12,623 nt of DNA from Dethiosulfatibacter sp. GTDB lineage: Bacteria > Bacillota > Clostridia > Tissierellales > Dethiosulfatibacteraceae. The stretch covers positions 1-12,623 of the forward strand of contig JAUVAG010000009.1 in assembly GCA_030591825.1 (NCBI GenBank), given 5' to 3'. Below, in pieces: positions 1 to 7,418 of this stretch. A program made the position numbers and the translations under genes. The notes under the pieces are model-generated. The model searched no databases. It saw only the letters and a list, made by a program, of their open reading frames with translations, and had not been told where the DNA came from. Within the stretch, counting starts at the first letter, position 1. Every line of letters starts with the position of its first letter.

Positions 1-264
1 CCACTGCATCCATATACATGGGGACTGCTTGATTCCATGCCGAAGCTTAGCCAGGATACGGATAAACCGTTGAAGGCTATAAAAGGATCTCCTCCCGATT
101 TGAAGCTAACCGGTAGTTCATGCAATTTCCACAACAGGTGCCCTTATGCTCAGGATTTGTGTATGGAAAAGGCACCTGGTTTAATAGAAATCGAAGAGGG
201 TCATTTTGTATCTTGTCATTTTCAGACAAAAGAAATGAAACTTAAGAGAAAGGAGGATGAATAA
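1..264 (+). CDS. Oligopeptide/dipeptide ABC transporter ATP-binding protein, C-terminal fragment (DppD/OppD-like)
   Basis: This is the last 87 codons of a gene whose start lies left of the window; the reading frame is open from base 1. The visible protein begins with the HPYTWGLL-type segment found just after the nucleotide-binding domain of Opp/Dpp ATPases. It continues into the C-terminal oligo_HPY-type extension with four spaced cysteines (SSC, NRCPYA, DLC, VSC). This subunit would hydrolyse ATP on the cytoplasmic face together with the next gene product to drive import of peptides or related compounds. None of the Walker or signature motifs fall inside the window, so the identification rests on the tail and on the neighbour. 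The stop codon overlaps the next ATG by one base (TAATG), showing translational coupling. DppD-type rather than DppF-type is inferred from gene order. Confidence 0.88.
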   Translation, partial: PLHPYTWGLLDSMPKLSQDTDKPLKAIKGSPPDLKLTGSSCNFHNRCPYAQDLCMEKAPGLIEIEEGHFVSCHFQTKEMKLKRKEDE

Positions 265-1235
265 TGAATAATCCGGTATTGAAAGTCGAAAATCTGTCAA
301 AAACTTTTAAAATCAAAGGTACAAAACTTTTCGAAAAACCTAAGATATTAAAAGCAGTCAATGATGTATCTTTCGAAGTAATCGAAGGAGAAACACTTGG
401 AGTTATCGGTGAATCAGGATGTGGAAAAACCACTCTCGGCAAATGCATTATTCAGCTTCACAATCCCTCCTCGGGAGAAATACTATACAATGATAAAAAA
501 ATCAACGGATTAAAAAATTCAGACCTGAAGAATGTCAGAAAAGATATACAAATAATTTTCCAGGACCCCTATTCTTCACTGGATCCAAGAAAAACTGTCG
601 GTGCAATCATTGAAGAACCAATGATTATTCACAACATAGGAACTCCCGTTGAAAGAAAACAAAAGGTCATTGAATTACTGAAGGAAGTCGGTCTCGATAC
701 CTTCCATGTAAACAGATATCCACATGAATTCAGCGGTGGTCAGAGGCAGCGGATAAACGTAGCAAGAGCTCTCGCTCTAAATCCAAAGGTCATCGTATGC
801 GATGAGCCTGTATCGGCTCTTGATGTTTCAGTACAGGCACAGGTTTTAAATCTATTTAAAAACCTACAAAAAAAATTCAATCTCACTTATATATTCATTT
901 CACATGATTTAAGTGTAGTAAAATATATAAGTGACAGAATTGCAATTATGTATCTAGGCAAAATAATAGAACTGGGAGATTCTAAAAACATATACAAGGA
1001 TCCTAAACATCCTTATACAAAAGCTTTATTTTCGGCAATCCCCCCTGAAAGCCCTTTTGAAAATAAAGAAAAATTTGAGTTGATAGGAGACATCCCAAGT
1101 CCGCTTAATCTTCCAAAGGGATGTCCCTTGTCAACCAGATGTCCATACTGCATGGATATTTGCAGACAGAAAATGCCCGAACTGAAAAAAATTGATAAAA
1201 AACATGAAGTAGCATGCTTTTTATACAATCAATAA
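264..1235 (+). CDS. Oligopeptide/dipeptide ABC transporter ATP-binding protein (DppF/OppF-like)
   Basis: Complete 323-residue ATPase of a peptide-type ABC importer, cytoplasmic, pairing with the upstream ATPase on a membrane permease encoded outside the window. All ABC motifs are visible: Walker A GESGCGKTT (residues 49-57), Q-loop Gln100, signature SGGQRQR (157-163), Walker B ending in CDE (179-181) and switch His214. The C-terminal extension (about 250-320) carries five cysteines, four of them clustered at 287, 293, 296 and 300 plus Cys318, typical of the oligo_HPY region; related subunits have been reported to hold an Fe-S cluster there. The start is supported by AAAGGAGG at 249-256 and the one-base overlap with the previous gene. 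Opp/Dpp-family importers also carry nickel, sugars or opines, so 'peptide' is a family-level call; the downstream M20 and amidohydrolase genes favour an amide-containing substrate. Confidence 0.95.
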   Translation: MNNPVLKVENLSKTFKIKGTKLFEKPKILKAVNDVSFEVIEGETLGVIGESGCGKTTLGKCIIQLHNPSSGEILYNDKKINGLKNSDLKNVRKDIQIIFQDPYSSLDPRKTVGAIIEEPMIIHNIGTPVERKQKVIELLKEVGLDTFHVNRYPHEFSGGQRQRINVARALALNPKVIVCDEPVSALDVSVQAQVLNLFKNLQKKFNLTYIFISHDLSVVKYISDRIAIMYLGKIIELGDSKNIYKDPKHPYTKALFSAIPPESPFENKEKFELIGDIPSPLNLPKGCPLSTRCPYCMDICRQKMPELKKIDKKHEVACFLYNQ

Positions 1236-1254
1236 AACAACAGGAGAAATCTAA

Positions 1255-2517
1255 ATGAGTGAAATGATGAAAGATAAATTTTGGTCCATAATAGATAATA
1301 GAAAAGATGAACTTATTAAACTGGTATCAGACCTGATTAAAATACCAAGTGAAAACCCAACAGGAAATGTAGAGGAAATAACAAAATTCATATCCGGGTA
1401 TTTGAATGAAAGTAAAATTCAATACGATATAATCAGATCAAAAGAAGAATTTCCTAATATTGTGGCAAAGCTGGGAAATGATAATGGAAAAACAATAATT
1501 CTTAATGGCCACGCAGACGTTGTTCCCGTTGGCGATTTAAACAAATGGAACTTCGAACCTTTTTCAGGAGAAATTACAGACACGCAAATACTTGGAAGAG
1601 GTACTTCAGACATGAAAGCTGGTCTTGCAGGGATAATCTTTGCAACTAGAATACTTGCCGAAGAAAATGCAAAACTTAACGGTAAAATCATTCTGCACAT
1701 AGTTCCTGATGAAGAAACCGGTGGCGACTTTGGAACCAAATGGCTGCTGGATAATGGATATTCCTATGATGCCGATGCCTGCCTTGTAGCCGAGCCAACC
1801 TCAAACAGCAATGTTGAAGTAGGTCAAAAGGGATCTACATGGTTTAAAATCAAATCCTATGGAAAATCAGCCCACGGAAGTATAGGCAACTATGTAGGTG
1901 AAAATGCAATCACCAAACTTATGAAGATCCTTTCTGAAATTGAAAAATTTACTGAAATAAAAGGAATCTATGACGAAAATCAACAAAAGGTTCTTGCAGA
2001 TTCTAAAACAATAGCCAAAAGAGCTCTGAAAGCTGAAGGCGTCGAAAATGTAATAGACCATGTTGCTGTAAACATAGGAACAATAACCGGCGGCATCAAG
2101 ACCAACATGGTTCCGGATTATTGTGAAGCAACAATAGATATCAGAATACCAATAGGTGTTTCAGGTTCCGACATAGAAAAGAAATTCAATGAAATAATCG
2201 AAAAACTCAATATAGAGAATATAGAATACGAATTCAACTGGAATTCTGAAGCCAATTACACTGATGTTGATAATGACATAGTAAGGGCTGCAGTTAATAA
2301 TGCAGAAAATGTCTGGGGAAGTGAAGTTCTCCCTGCATATCAATGGGCATCCAGTGATGCAAGGTATTATCGTTACAACAATATTCCAACCATTCAGTAC
2401 GGACCTGCAAATACAGAAGGAATCCATTCATACAACGAGAATGTAGATATTGAAGACGTTGTCAATTCAACCAAGATATATCTTGGAATTCTAACAGATT
2501 TATTGGAGATAGAATAA
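1255..2517 (+). CDS. M20 family metallopeptidase/deacylase (ArgE/DapE-like)
   Basis: A 420-residue zinc-dependent amide hydrolase of the M20 family, which removes acyl, succinyl or carbamoyl groups or cleaves dipeptides. The di-metal site is intact: His86 in GHADVVP, Asp119 in RGTSDMKAG, catalytic base Glu153 and ligand Glu154 in PDEETGG, Glu180 in AEPTS, and His391 near the C terminus in GIHSYNE. His207 (SAHGS) sits in the inserted dimerisation domain, as in active ArgE/DapE relatives. There is no signal peptide, so it is cytoplasmic. The ATG at 1255 has AGGAG at 1242-1246, 8 bases upstream; it starts 19 bases after the ATPase gene and 16 bases before the amidohydrolase. Substrate is unknown: DapE, ArgE, N-acyl-amino-acid hydrolase, dipeptidase or carbamoylase roles all fit the motifs. 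Location in a peptide-importer operon favours hydrolysis of the imported compound. Confidence 0.93.
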   Translation: MSEMMKDKFWSIIDNRKDELIKLVSDLIKIPSENPTGNVEEITKFISGYLNESKIQYDIIRSKEEFPNIVAKLGNDNGKTIILNGHADVVPVGDLNKWNFEPFSGEITDTQILGRGTSDMKAGLAGIIFATRILAEENAKLNGKIILHIVPDEETGGDFGTKWLLDNGYSYDADACLVAEPTSNSNVEVGQKGSTWFKIKSYGKSAHGSIGNYVGENAITKLMKILSEIEKFTEIKGIYDENQQKVLADSKTIAKRALKAEGVENVIDHVAVNIGTITGGIKTNMVPDYCEATIDIRIPIGVSGSDIEKKFNEIIEKLNIENIEYEFNWNSEANYTDVDNDIVRAAVNNAENVWGSEVLPAYQWASSDARYYRYNNIPTIQYGPANTEGIHSYNENVDIEDVVNSTKIYLGILTDLLEIE

Positions 2518-2533
2518 ACTCCAGGAGGCTTAT

Positions 2534-3682
2534 ATGTCCATACTAATTAAAAACGGACAAGTTTTTGACGTGAACAAAGGTTTCTTTGTCGAAAAGGACA
2601 TACTGGTGTCTGATTCGAAAATCAAATCCCTTGAAAAAGGTATAGGTCCCAGCGAAGGGACTATAGTCATCAATGCAGAAAACAAAAAAATATTCCCGGG
2701 ATTTATAGATGCCCATTCTCATTTGGGAATGTGGACTGACACCCAAAACGGCAACGATGCAAATGAATGCGTCCAGCCTCTAACTCCACTGATGAGAGCT
2801 ATAGATGGAGCAAATCCCCAGGACAAGGGTTTTACCGACGCTGTCAAGGCAGGTTTTACCACTATAATGATAACCCCAGGCAGCGGCAATGCACTGGGAG
2901 GACAGGCTGCAGTAATCAAGACTTGTGGAAGCACAATTTCCGAAATGACAGTCAATCCCTATGCTGCTCTTAAGATTGCCTTTGGTGAAAATCCTAAAAA
3001 CGTATATGGATCCATGGGAAAATCTCCTTCTTCAAGGATGTCTACATATTCATTGCTTGAAGAAGAATTTGAAAAAGCCCTTTTGTACAGGGAAAAGGTA
3101 TTGAAAGATGAAACCCTAAGGGATTTCTATTGGGATACCTATCTGCCTGTACTTAACAGGAAGATACCTATTAAAATTCATGCTCACAGAGCCGATGATA
3201 TAATGTCGGGAATCAGGCTGGCTGAAAAATTCAATCTTAAATATACACTTGATCACTGCACCGAAGGCCACCTTATTGTTGACGAACTGGTTTCAAGAAA
3301 TGTACCCATCTTGACTGGACCGCCTCTAATGTTCAAGTCGAAACAGGAATTGAAAAACTCAACAATAAATACGTCAAAAATACTAATGGAGGCAGGATGT
3401 CTTGTTTCATTGACTACTGATCACCCTTTTTCAAATATCAGCTATTTAGCAACTGCAGCTGGAATGATTGTCAAGGAAGGACTTGAATATTCAGAAGCTG
3501 TCAAAATGATTACAATAAATCCTGCAAAAGCAATGGGTCTGGAAAAAAGCATTGGAAGCATAGCGGAAGGCAAGGATGCTGATATTGTCATTTTTGACGG
3601 TGATCCCCTCGAAATAAGAACAAATACTGAAACTACAATAATAAAGGGCAAAATTGTCTACAACCGCTCCAACGCCCAGTAA
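2534..3682 (+). CDS. Metal-dependent amidohydrolase (imidazolonepropionase/COG1228-like), catalytically intact
   Basis: A 382-residue TIM-barrel amidohydrolase, likely hydrolysing a cyclic or linear amide in the cytoplasm. Visible metal and catalytic positions are His61 and His63 in DAHSHLG after the first beta strand, Lys147 in the LKIAFGENPK segment (candidate bridging lysine, by position), His216/His218 in KIHAHRADD, His241 and His246 in DHCTEGH, and Asp296 in TTDHP. The N-terminal beta sandwich (KNGQVFDV) and the C-terminal GKDADIVIFDGDP segment are standard for the superfamily. AGGAGG at 2523-2528 lies 5 bases before the ATG. The gene is 16 bases downstream of the M20 gene and 15 bases upstream of a homologous gene that has lost these ligands. 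Substrate is not deducible; hydantoinase-, prolidase- or imidazolonepropionase-like chemistry are all possible. Confidence 0.9.
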   Translation: MSILIKNGQVFDVNKGFFVEKDILVSDSKIKSLEKGIGPSEGTIVINAENKKIFPGFIDAHSHLGMWTDTQNGNDANECVQPLTPLMRAIDGANPQDKGFTDAVKAGFTTIMITPGSGNALGGQAAVIKTCGSTISEMTVNPYAALKIAFGENPKNVYGSMGKSPSSRMSTYSLLEEEFEKALLYREKVLKDETLRDFYWDTYLPVLNRKIPIKIHAHRADDIMSGIRLAEKFNLKYTLDHCTEGHLIVDELVSRNVPILTGPPLMFKSKQELKNSTINTSKILMEAGCLVSLTTDHPFSNISYLATAAGMIVKEGLEYSEAVKMITINPAKAMGLEKSIGSIAEGKDADIVIFDGDPLEIRTNTETTIIKGKIVYNRSNAQ

Positions 3683-3697
3683 TATAGGGAGGAAAAA

Positions 3698-4843
3698 ATG
3701 CTTCTATTAAAAAATGGTAAAATCTTCACATTGAACAATAACAAAATATTGTATGGAGACATACTTGTTGATAAAGGTAAAATACTAGCAATCGATTCAA
3801 ATATAACCTCGCCTGGAACTAAAACAATTAATTTGCATCAAAGTATTGTAATGCCTGGGCTAATAGACTGCAGCACTTCTCTGGGACTGATTGAATCAGC
3901 TTCAGGACTTCCCGGAGATGATTCCAATGAAAAATATGAAAATGTGATTTCCGATTTGAAATCAATTAACGGAATAAACTACACTGATGAATATTTTAAA
4001 CAGGCTGTTTCTTCAGGTATCACCACTGTTGTAGTAAATTCTGGAAATACCAATGTCATTGGAAGTCAAAGCTGTGCAGTCAAAACATGGGGAAAATCCC
4101 TTCACGACTCCATGATTTCAGAATCAACAGACATATGCTGCACTATTGGTGATGCTCCTAAAAAATGGAACCAGGATAAACAGGAATCGCCTCTTTCAAG
4201 AATGGGTATAATCAACATATTAAGGGAAAACCTGTACAATTCAAGAGTTTATCTAGAGAATAAAAACGAAGGCAAAATATCAATGGATAATTTTTCCAGG
4301 AAATATGAAAGCCTTATACCTGTACTTGGTAAAAAAATTCCACTTAAAATAACTGCAAACAGGGTTCAAGATATTCTTAATGCAATAGAAATAAAAAAAG
4401 AATTCAATATCGACATAATACTTGATGGAGCTGCCGAAAGTTACATGGTCATTGATGAAATAATTTCAAACAATATTCCCATAATACTTGGAACCTGTCT
4501 TACAGACAATTCAAGCATCGAACTATGCAATAGAAGGCTTGATACGGCAGGTATACTAACCGAAAGAAACATTTTGACAAGCATTTCCACTAACCACCCA
4601 CATACGGTAATTGGAATGCTTATTATAACCGCTTGTCTGCTTGTCAAGGAAGGTATGTCATATGAACATGCTCTTAAATCAGTTACTGTCAACCCAGCTT
4701 CAACCTTTGGTCTTTCTGACAGAATAGGAAGCCTGGAACCTGGAAAAGACGCTGATCTAGCAATATTTGACGGAGACCCTTTGAAAAGCATGACAAAAAA
4801 TATCATGACAATAGTAGACGGTAATATAGTCCACAGTGTATAA
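3698..4843 (+). CDS. Amidohydrolase-like protein with metal ligands lost (probable pseudoenzyme), tandem paralogue
   Basis: A 381-residue protein that aligns end to end with the preceding amidohydrolase, including the N-terminal LKNGKIF strand, the SRM segment in the middle and the C-terminal GKDADLAIFDGDP block. The active-site positions have been replaced: DAHSHLG becomes DCSTSLG (His to Ser59 and Ser61), the candidate bridging Lys becomes Cys147, KIHAHRADD becomes KITANRVQD (His to Thr219 and Asn221), DHCTEGH becomes DGAAESY (His to Gly244 and Tyr249), and TTDHP becomes STNHP (Asp to Asn299). The frame is intact with a good ribosome binding site (GGGAGG 3687-3692), so this is not a decayed gene. 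A structural or regulatory partner of the upstream enzyme, or a small-molecule sensor, is plausible. It is the last gene of the operon, ending just before a terminator hairpin. Confidence 0.85.
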   Translation: MLLLKNGKIFTLNNNKILYGDILVDKGKILAIDSNITSPGTKTINLHQSIVMPGLIDCSTSLGLIESASGLPGDDSNEKYENVISDLKSINGINYTDEYFKQAVSSGITTVVVNSGNTNVIGSQSCAVKTWGKSLHDSMISESTDICCTIGDAPKKWNQDKQESPLSRMGIINILRENLYNSRVYLENKNEGKISMDNFSRKYESLIPVLGKKIPLKITANRVQDILNAIEIKKEFNIDIILDGAAESYMVIDEIISNNIPIILGTCLTDNSSIELCNRRLDTAGILTERNILTSISTNHPHTVIGMLIITACLLVKEGMSYEHALKSVTVNPASTFGLSDRIGSLEPGKDADLAIFDGDPLKSMTKNIMTIVDGNIVHSV

Positions 4844-4845
4844 GA

Positions 4846-4869
4846 AGAGACAGCTTAATAGCTGTCTCT
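4846..4869. terminator. Bidirectional hairpin terminator between convergent operons
   Basis: A perfect 10-bp stem (AGAGACAGCT at 4846-4855 with AGCTGTCTCT at 4860-4869) with a 4-base TAAT loop begins three bases after the amidohydrolase stop codon. The stop codon of the convergent PucR gene (4855-4857) lies in the end of the stem and the loop. The flanking U-tracts are weak on both sides, so termination efficiency is uncertain, but position and symmetry suit a shared terminator for both transcripts. Confidence 0.65.
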
Positions 4870-6465
4870 CTTGTCTATATTGTTTATCAAATAACTGTAT
4901 TTAACTCCAAGTTGTAACATCAACCTGGTTTCCGATTTAACAAGAGGCATTCCTATTATGGACTCAATCTTGCTCAATCTTTGATAAAGTGTATTTCTGT
5001 GTATAAAGAGACTATCTGCAGTCACCTTGTAATTGAAGTTATTCTTAATCAATGCTTTTAAAGTCTTCAACAAAACATCATTTTTTTGGCTGTCATAGGC
5101 TGCCACAAGTTTTACAGTATTTGAATAAATCCTAACAACTATGGGATTATCCAACTGATTATACAAAAGGTGAAATATCAATAAATCATTGTAGTTGAAT
5201 ATATTCTTCTTATTTGTGAATATCTGCCTTCCTATGGTTACACTGAAAACAGCATCGTCATAAGCATTTTTCAGTCTGTTTAGGCTTGGATAAGCCCTGC
5301 TGAAACCAATACAAAACCTATATTCAGGATACTGCATTTCCAGTGTTTCAAGTATTTTCAAATATTTGGGCCATTCAACATCATCCGGAGTATCATCCTT
5401 TATTTGAATTGAGATTACCTGGTTGCCTTCTTTCAGGAATATATTTTTGTAAAACAACTTTTCTGAAATGTTACTGGCATGCTGTACAATTTGATTCATG
5501 ATGTTTGGACTTTCATCTTTCTTCATACCGTCTATTGGCTCTACTCTGATAATCCAAACATATCGCTCCAGATAATATTCAAAATTGTAATTTGAAGCTT
5601 CTTTCTTCAAATCTGCAACTTCATCAATAAATCCATATAAAACACTTTGAAGAAATTCTTCAAAGGATTTACGTCTGAATACCTTTGTTTTCGAGTAATG
5701 CACCAGACATATTATGAAATATGATAAAAGTTCACTCATGCTTACTGTATTCAAATCACCCCACTTATGCCCTTCCTGTATACAAAGGTATCCAAGTATG
5801 GTTGTTTCCGATTTCAAGGGAAAACAAAGATAGGTATTATCCTCATGGTGAAGGCTGACCGGTTCAAGGGAATATGATGCAGTACTGTTCCACGCTGAAA
5901 GCTCCTCGGACCATTTCATAAGAGGTATTTCCTCCTTTGATAACAAGTGTTCATTTTCCTGGCAAAGCATAGTAAAATCTGATGACAATAAATAGGTTTC
6001 CCTGTTTAAGAATATACCAATGAGCTTAGTAAGATTGTTTTCGTTAAAACAGGGACCATTCATGATGCAAAGTATATTGTTTTTCAGTTGGTTATGTAAA
6101 TATTCAACAATATTCTTTTCATCAGTCAATATACTGAGAAGTTTACCAATTTTTCTAGGTACATCAAAAGAAAACAGAGGCAAATTGAATGTTCTACAAA
6201 GATTTATATCTATCTCCGACATTTTTAAACTGGAAACAATACAACATCCTTTAATATCCTTGTCTATTAGTGATTTAAAAATATTATTTACATCTTCTTC
6301 CTTTATCAAATCCGGTATTATTATTACAAAATCATCCTTACCAACCCAATGATGATTTCCCGGAGCGGTTACGATGGAACAACTTACCTCATCAAAATCT
6401 AGTTTTTCCTGTGGCTGAATTAAGGAGTTGACATTCTTTAATTCCAAAAAATTACTATAGTCCAT
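4855..6465 (-). CDS. PucR family transcriptional regulator
   Basis: A 536-residue cytoplasmic DNA-binding regulator. The N-terminal part (about 20-125) resembles the PucR ligand domain, with alternating beta strands and short helices around the CCIVSS and NLPLFSFD segments. A middle region (about 130-270) may be GAF-like. Residues about 290-410 look like the CdaR-type GGDEF-like domain (ending AYDDAVFSVTIGRQ), and the C-terminal helix-turn-helix (about 465-525) contains NYKVTADSLFIHRNTLYQRL, typical of PucR/CdaR proteins. The ATG has AAGGAG on the minus strand at 6471-6476, 5 bases upstream. PucR-family members often respond to purine, ureide or amino-acid-related compounds and control neighbouring catabolic genes. 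Here the gene is divergent from aroM and convergent with the transporter/amidohydrolase operon, making both candidate targets. Ligand and sign of regulation are unknown. Confidence 0.9.
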   Translation of the reverse strand: MDYSNFLELKNVNSLIQPQEKLDFDEVSCSIVTAPGNHHWVGKDDFVIIIPDLIKEEDVNNIFKSLIDKDIKGCCIVSSLKMSEIDINLCRTFNLPLFSFDVPRKIGKLLSILTDEKNIVEYLHNQLKNNILCIMNGPCFNENNLTKLIGIFLNRETYLLSSDFTMLCQENEHLLSKEEIPLMKWSEELSAWNSTASYSLEPVSLHHEDNTYLCFPLKSETTILGYLCIQEGHKWGDLNTVSMSELLSYFIICLVHYSKTKVFRRKSFEEFLQSVLYGFIDEVADLKKEASNYNFEYYLERYVWIIRVEPIDGMKKDESPNIMNQIVQHASNISEKLFYKNIFLKEGNQVISIQIKDDTPDDVEWPKYLKILETLEMQYPEYRFCIGFSRAYPSLNRLKNAYDDAVFSVTIGRQIFTNKKNIFNYNDLLIFHLLYNQLDNPIVVRIYSNTVKLVAAYDSQKNDVLLKTLKALIKNNFNYKVTADSLFIHRNTLYQRLSKIESIIGMPLVKSETRLMLQLGVKYSYLINNIDKRDSY

Positions 6466-6474
6466 AACAGCTCC

Positions 6475-6502
6475 TTGTCTAGTTGTTTTAATTTAGTATA
6501 AT
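6475..6502 (+). promoter_or_regulatory. Sigma-70-type promoter for the aroM-like gene
   Basis: TTGTCT (6475-6480), a 16-base spacer and a perfect TATAAT (6497-6502). Transcription would begin near 6508-6510, giving a leader of about 105 bases before the aroM start at 6614. The leader contains a GAAAT/ATTTC inverted repeat (6557-6573) but no recognised riboswitch. The -10 box overlaps that of the opposing pucR promoter. Confidence 0.7.
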
Positions 6503-6523
6503 ATGAGATGTGAAAATTATCAA
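6495..6523 (-). promoter_or_regulatory. Sigma-70-type promoter for the pucR-family gene
   Basis: Read on the minus strand: TTGATA (6523-6518), a 17-base spacer and TATACT (6500-6495). Transcription would start near 6489, giving a leader of about 24 bases that includes the AAGGAG ribosome binding site. A direct repeat TGAAAATT (6511-6518 and 6529-6536) touches and lies just upstream of the -35 box and could be an operator, although this is only a pattern match. Confidence 0.68.
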
Positions 6524-6613
6524 GGATATGAAAATTGTAATTTAATAAGAATTATAGAAATATCAACAATTTCATTCCATAAAAGAATATATATAATGAA
6601 AGGACTCTATACT

Positions 6614-7288
6614 ATGAAAAATAAAAAAATAGGATTTATTACAATAGGCCAATCCCCCAGAACCGATATCATGGAAGATGTAAGAAAAATCATCCCTGAA
6701 AATATTGAAATCATAGAAGCAGGAGCTCTAGATCAATACAGTCATGATTTTATATGCAAAAACTTCTCACCAGGTGAAAATGATCAGTTCCTGGTCAGCA
6801 GGATGAGGGATGGCTCACAGGTTGAAATCGCCGAAGAAAAAATTCATTCTTTACTTCAAAACTGCGTAGACCATCTCAATGAAAAGAGCTGTAACATAAT
6901 ACTTATGATGTGTACCGGGAAAATCCCTGAGCTAGTATCCAAGGTTCCTATTTTACCTCCCCAGAAAATCCTTCATAATATTATGAAAAACATAGGTTTT
7001 CAAGGGAAGATAGGTGTTTTTATTCCAGAAAAGGATCAAGAAACAAATATCAGAAAAGCATGGAATTCCATGGGAATGGAAATCTTTCCTGTCTTTGCTT
7101 CACCCTATGGAAATATTGACAATATAAGAAAAGAAGCCTTACTACTTGATAACGAGGATATCTCAGTGATATTCATGGACTGTATGGGATATTCTGAAAA
7201 AATGAAGAACATGGTTTATGAAATTACTGGTAAACCAGTAATTATACCAAGAACCATGATAGTTAAAATAGCCCTCGAGTTAATTTAA
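6614..7288 (+). CDS. aroM: AroM family protein
   Basis: A 224-residue protein starting KNKKIGFITIGQSPRTD, the hallmark opening of the AroM family; Escherichia coli AroM has nearly the same length. The fold is related to the Asp/Glu/hydantoin racemase superfamily. Two cysteines, Cys100 (MMCTGK) and Cys190 (FMDCMGYS), occupy equivalent ends of the two halves, as the catalytic pair does in those racemases. An upstream in-frame ATG at 6503 is rejected because it directly abuts the TATAAT -10 box and would not be on the mRNA. ATG 6614 has GAAAGGA at 6598-6604 with 9-base spacing (ATG 6596 is also in frame but lacks a site). AroM has no settled biochemical function, and no shikimate gene is nearby. 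Divergence from the PucR-type regulator and proximity to M20 and amidohydrolase genes suggest a role in amide or amino-acid-derivative catabolism. Confidence 0.85.
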   Translation: MKNKKIGFITIGQSPRTDIMEDVRKIIPENIEIIEAGALDQYSHDFICKNFSPGENDQFLVSRMRDGSQVEIAEEKIHSLLQNCVDHLNEKSCNIILMMCTGKIPELVSKVPILPPQKILHNIMKNIGFQGKIGVFIPEKDQETNIRKAWNSMGMEIFPVFASPYGNIDNIRKEALLLDNEDISVIFMDCMGYSEKMKNMVYEITGKPVIIPRTMIVKIALELI

Positions 7289-7328
7289 GTCCCATAATAT
7301 AATCTCTCCCTCAACTTCATATTAACAT

Positions 7329-7357
7329 TTGTTCATTTATCCCTCTTGAGTTATAAT
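7329..7357 (+). promoter_or_regulatory. Sigma-70-type promoter for the acyltransferase/membrane protein operon
   Basis: TTGTTC (7329-7334), a 17-base spacer and a perfect TATAAT (7352-7357). Transcription from about 7364 gives a leader of roughly 55 bases. The leader holds an imperfect inverted repeat (7366-7374 with 7388-7396, one mismatch) that could be an operator or hairpin. No sigma-54 -24/-12 element was seen here. Confidence 0.65.
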
Positions 7358-7418
7358 TAAGACAAGGATGATGTAATATTCACATAAACACCATCCAAAA
7401 TGACCACAGGTGGAATAT

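Noticed and set aside
2767..2973. Plus-strand open frame inside the first amidohydrolase, and similar frames inside or opposite other genes
   Set aside because: Out-of-frame shadows of well-supported genes with no independent ribosome sites or family features.
6503..6613. N-terminal extension of the AroM-like protein from the ATG at 6503
   Set aside because: The ATG directly follows the TATAAT -10 box, so it would fall before the transcription start; the extension has no family match, while ATG 6614 has a ribosome site and gives the usual family length.
7410..7418. GTG start at 7410 for the acyltransferase
   Set aside because: No ribosome binding site upstream of it, and the GTG is itself part of the AGGTGG site that serves ATG 7419.
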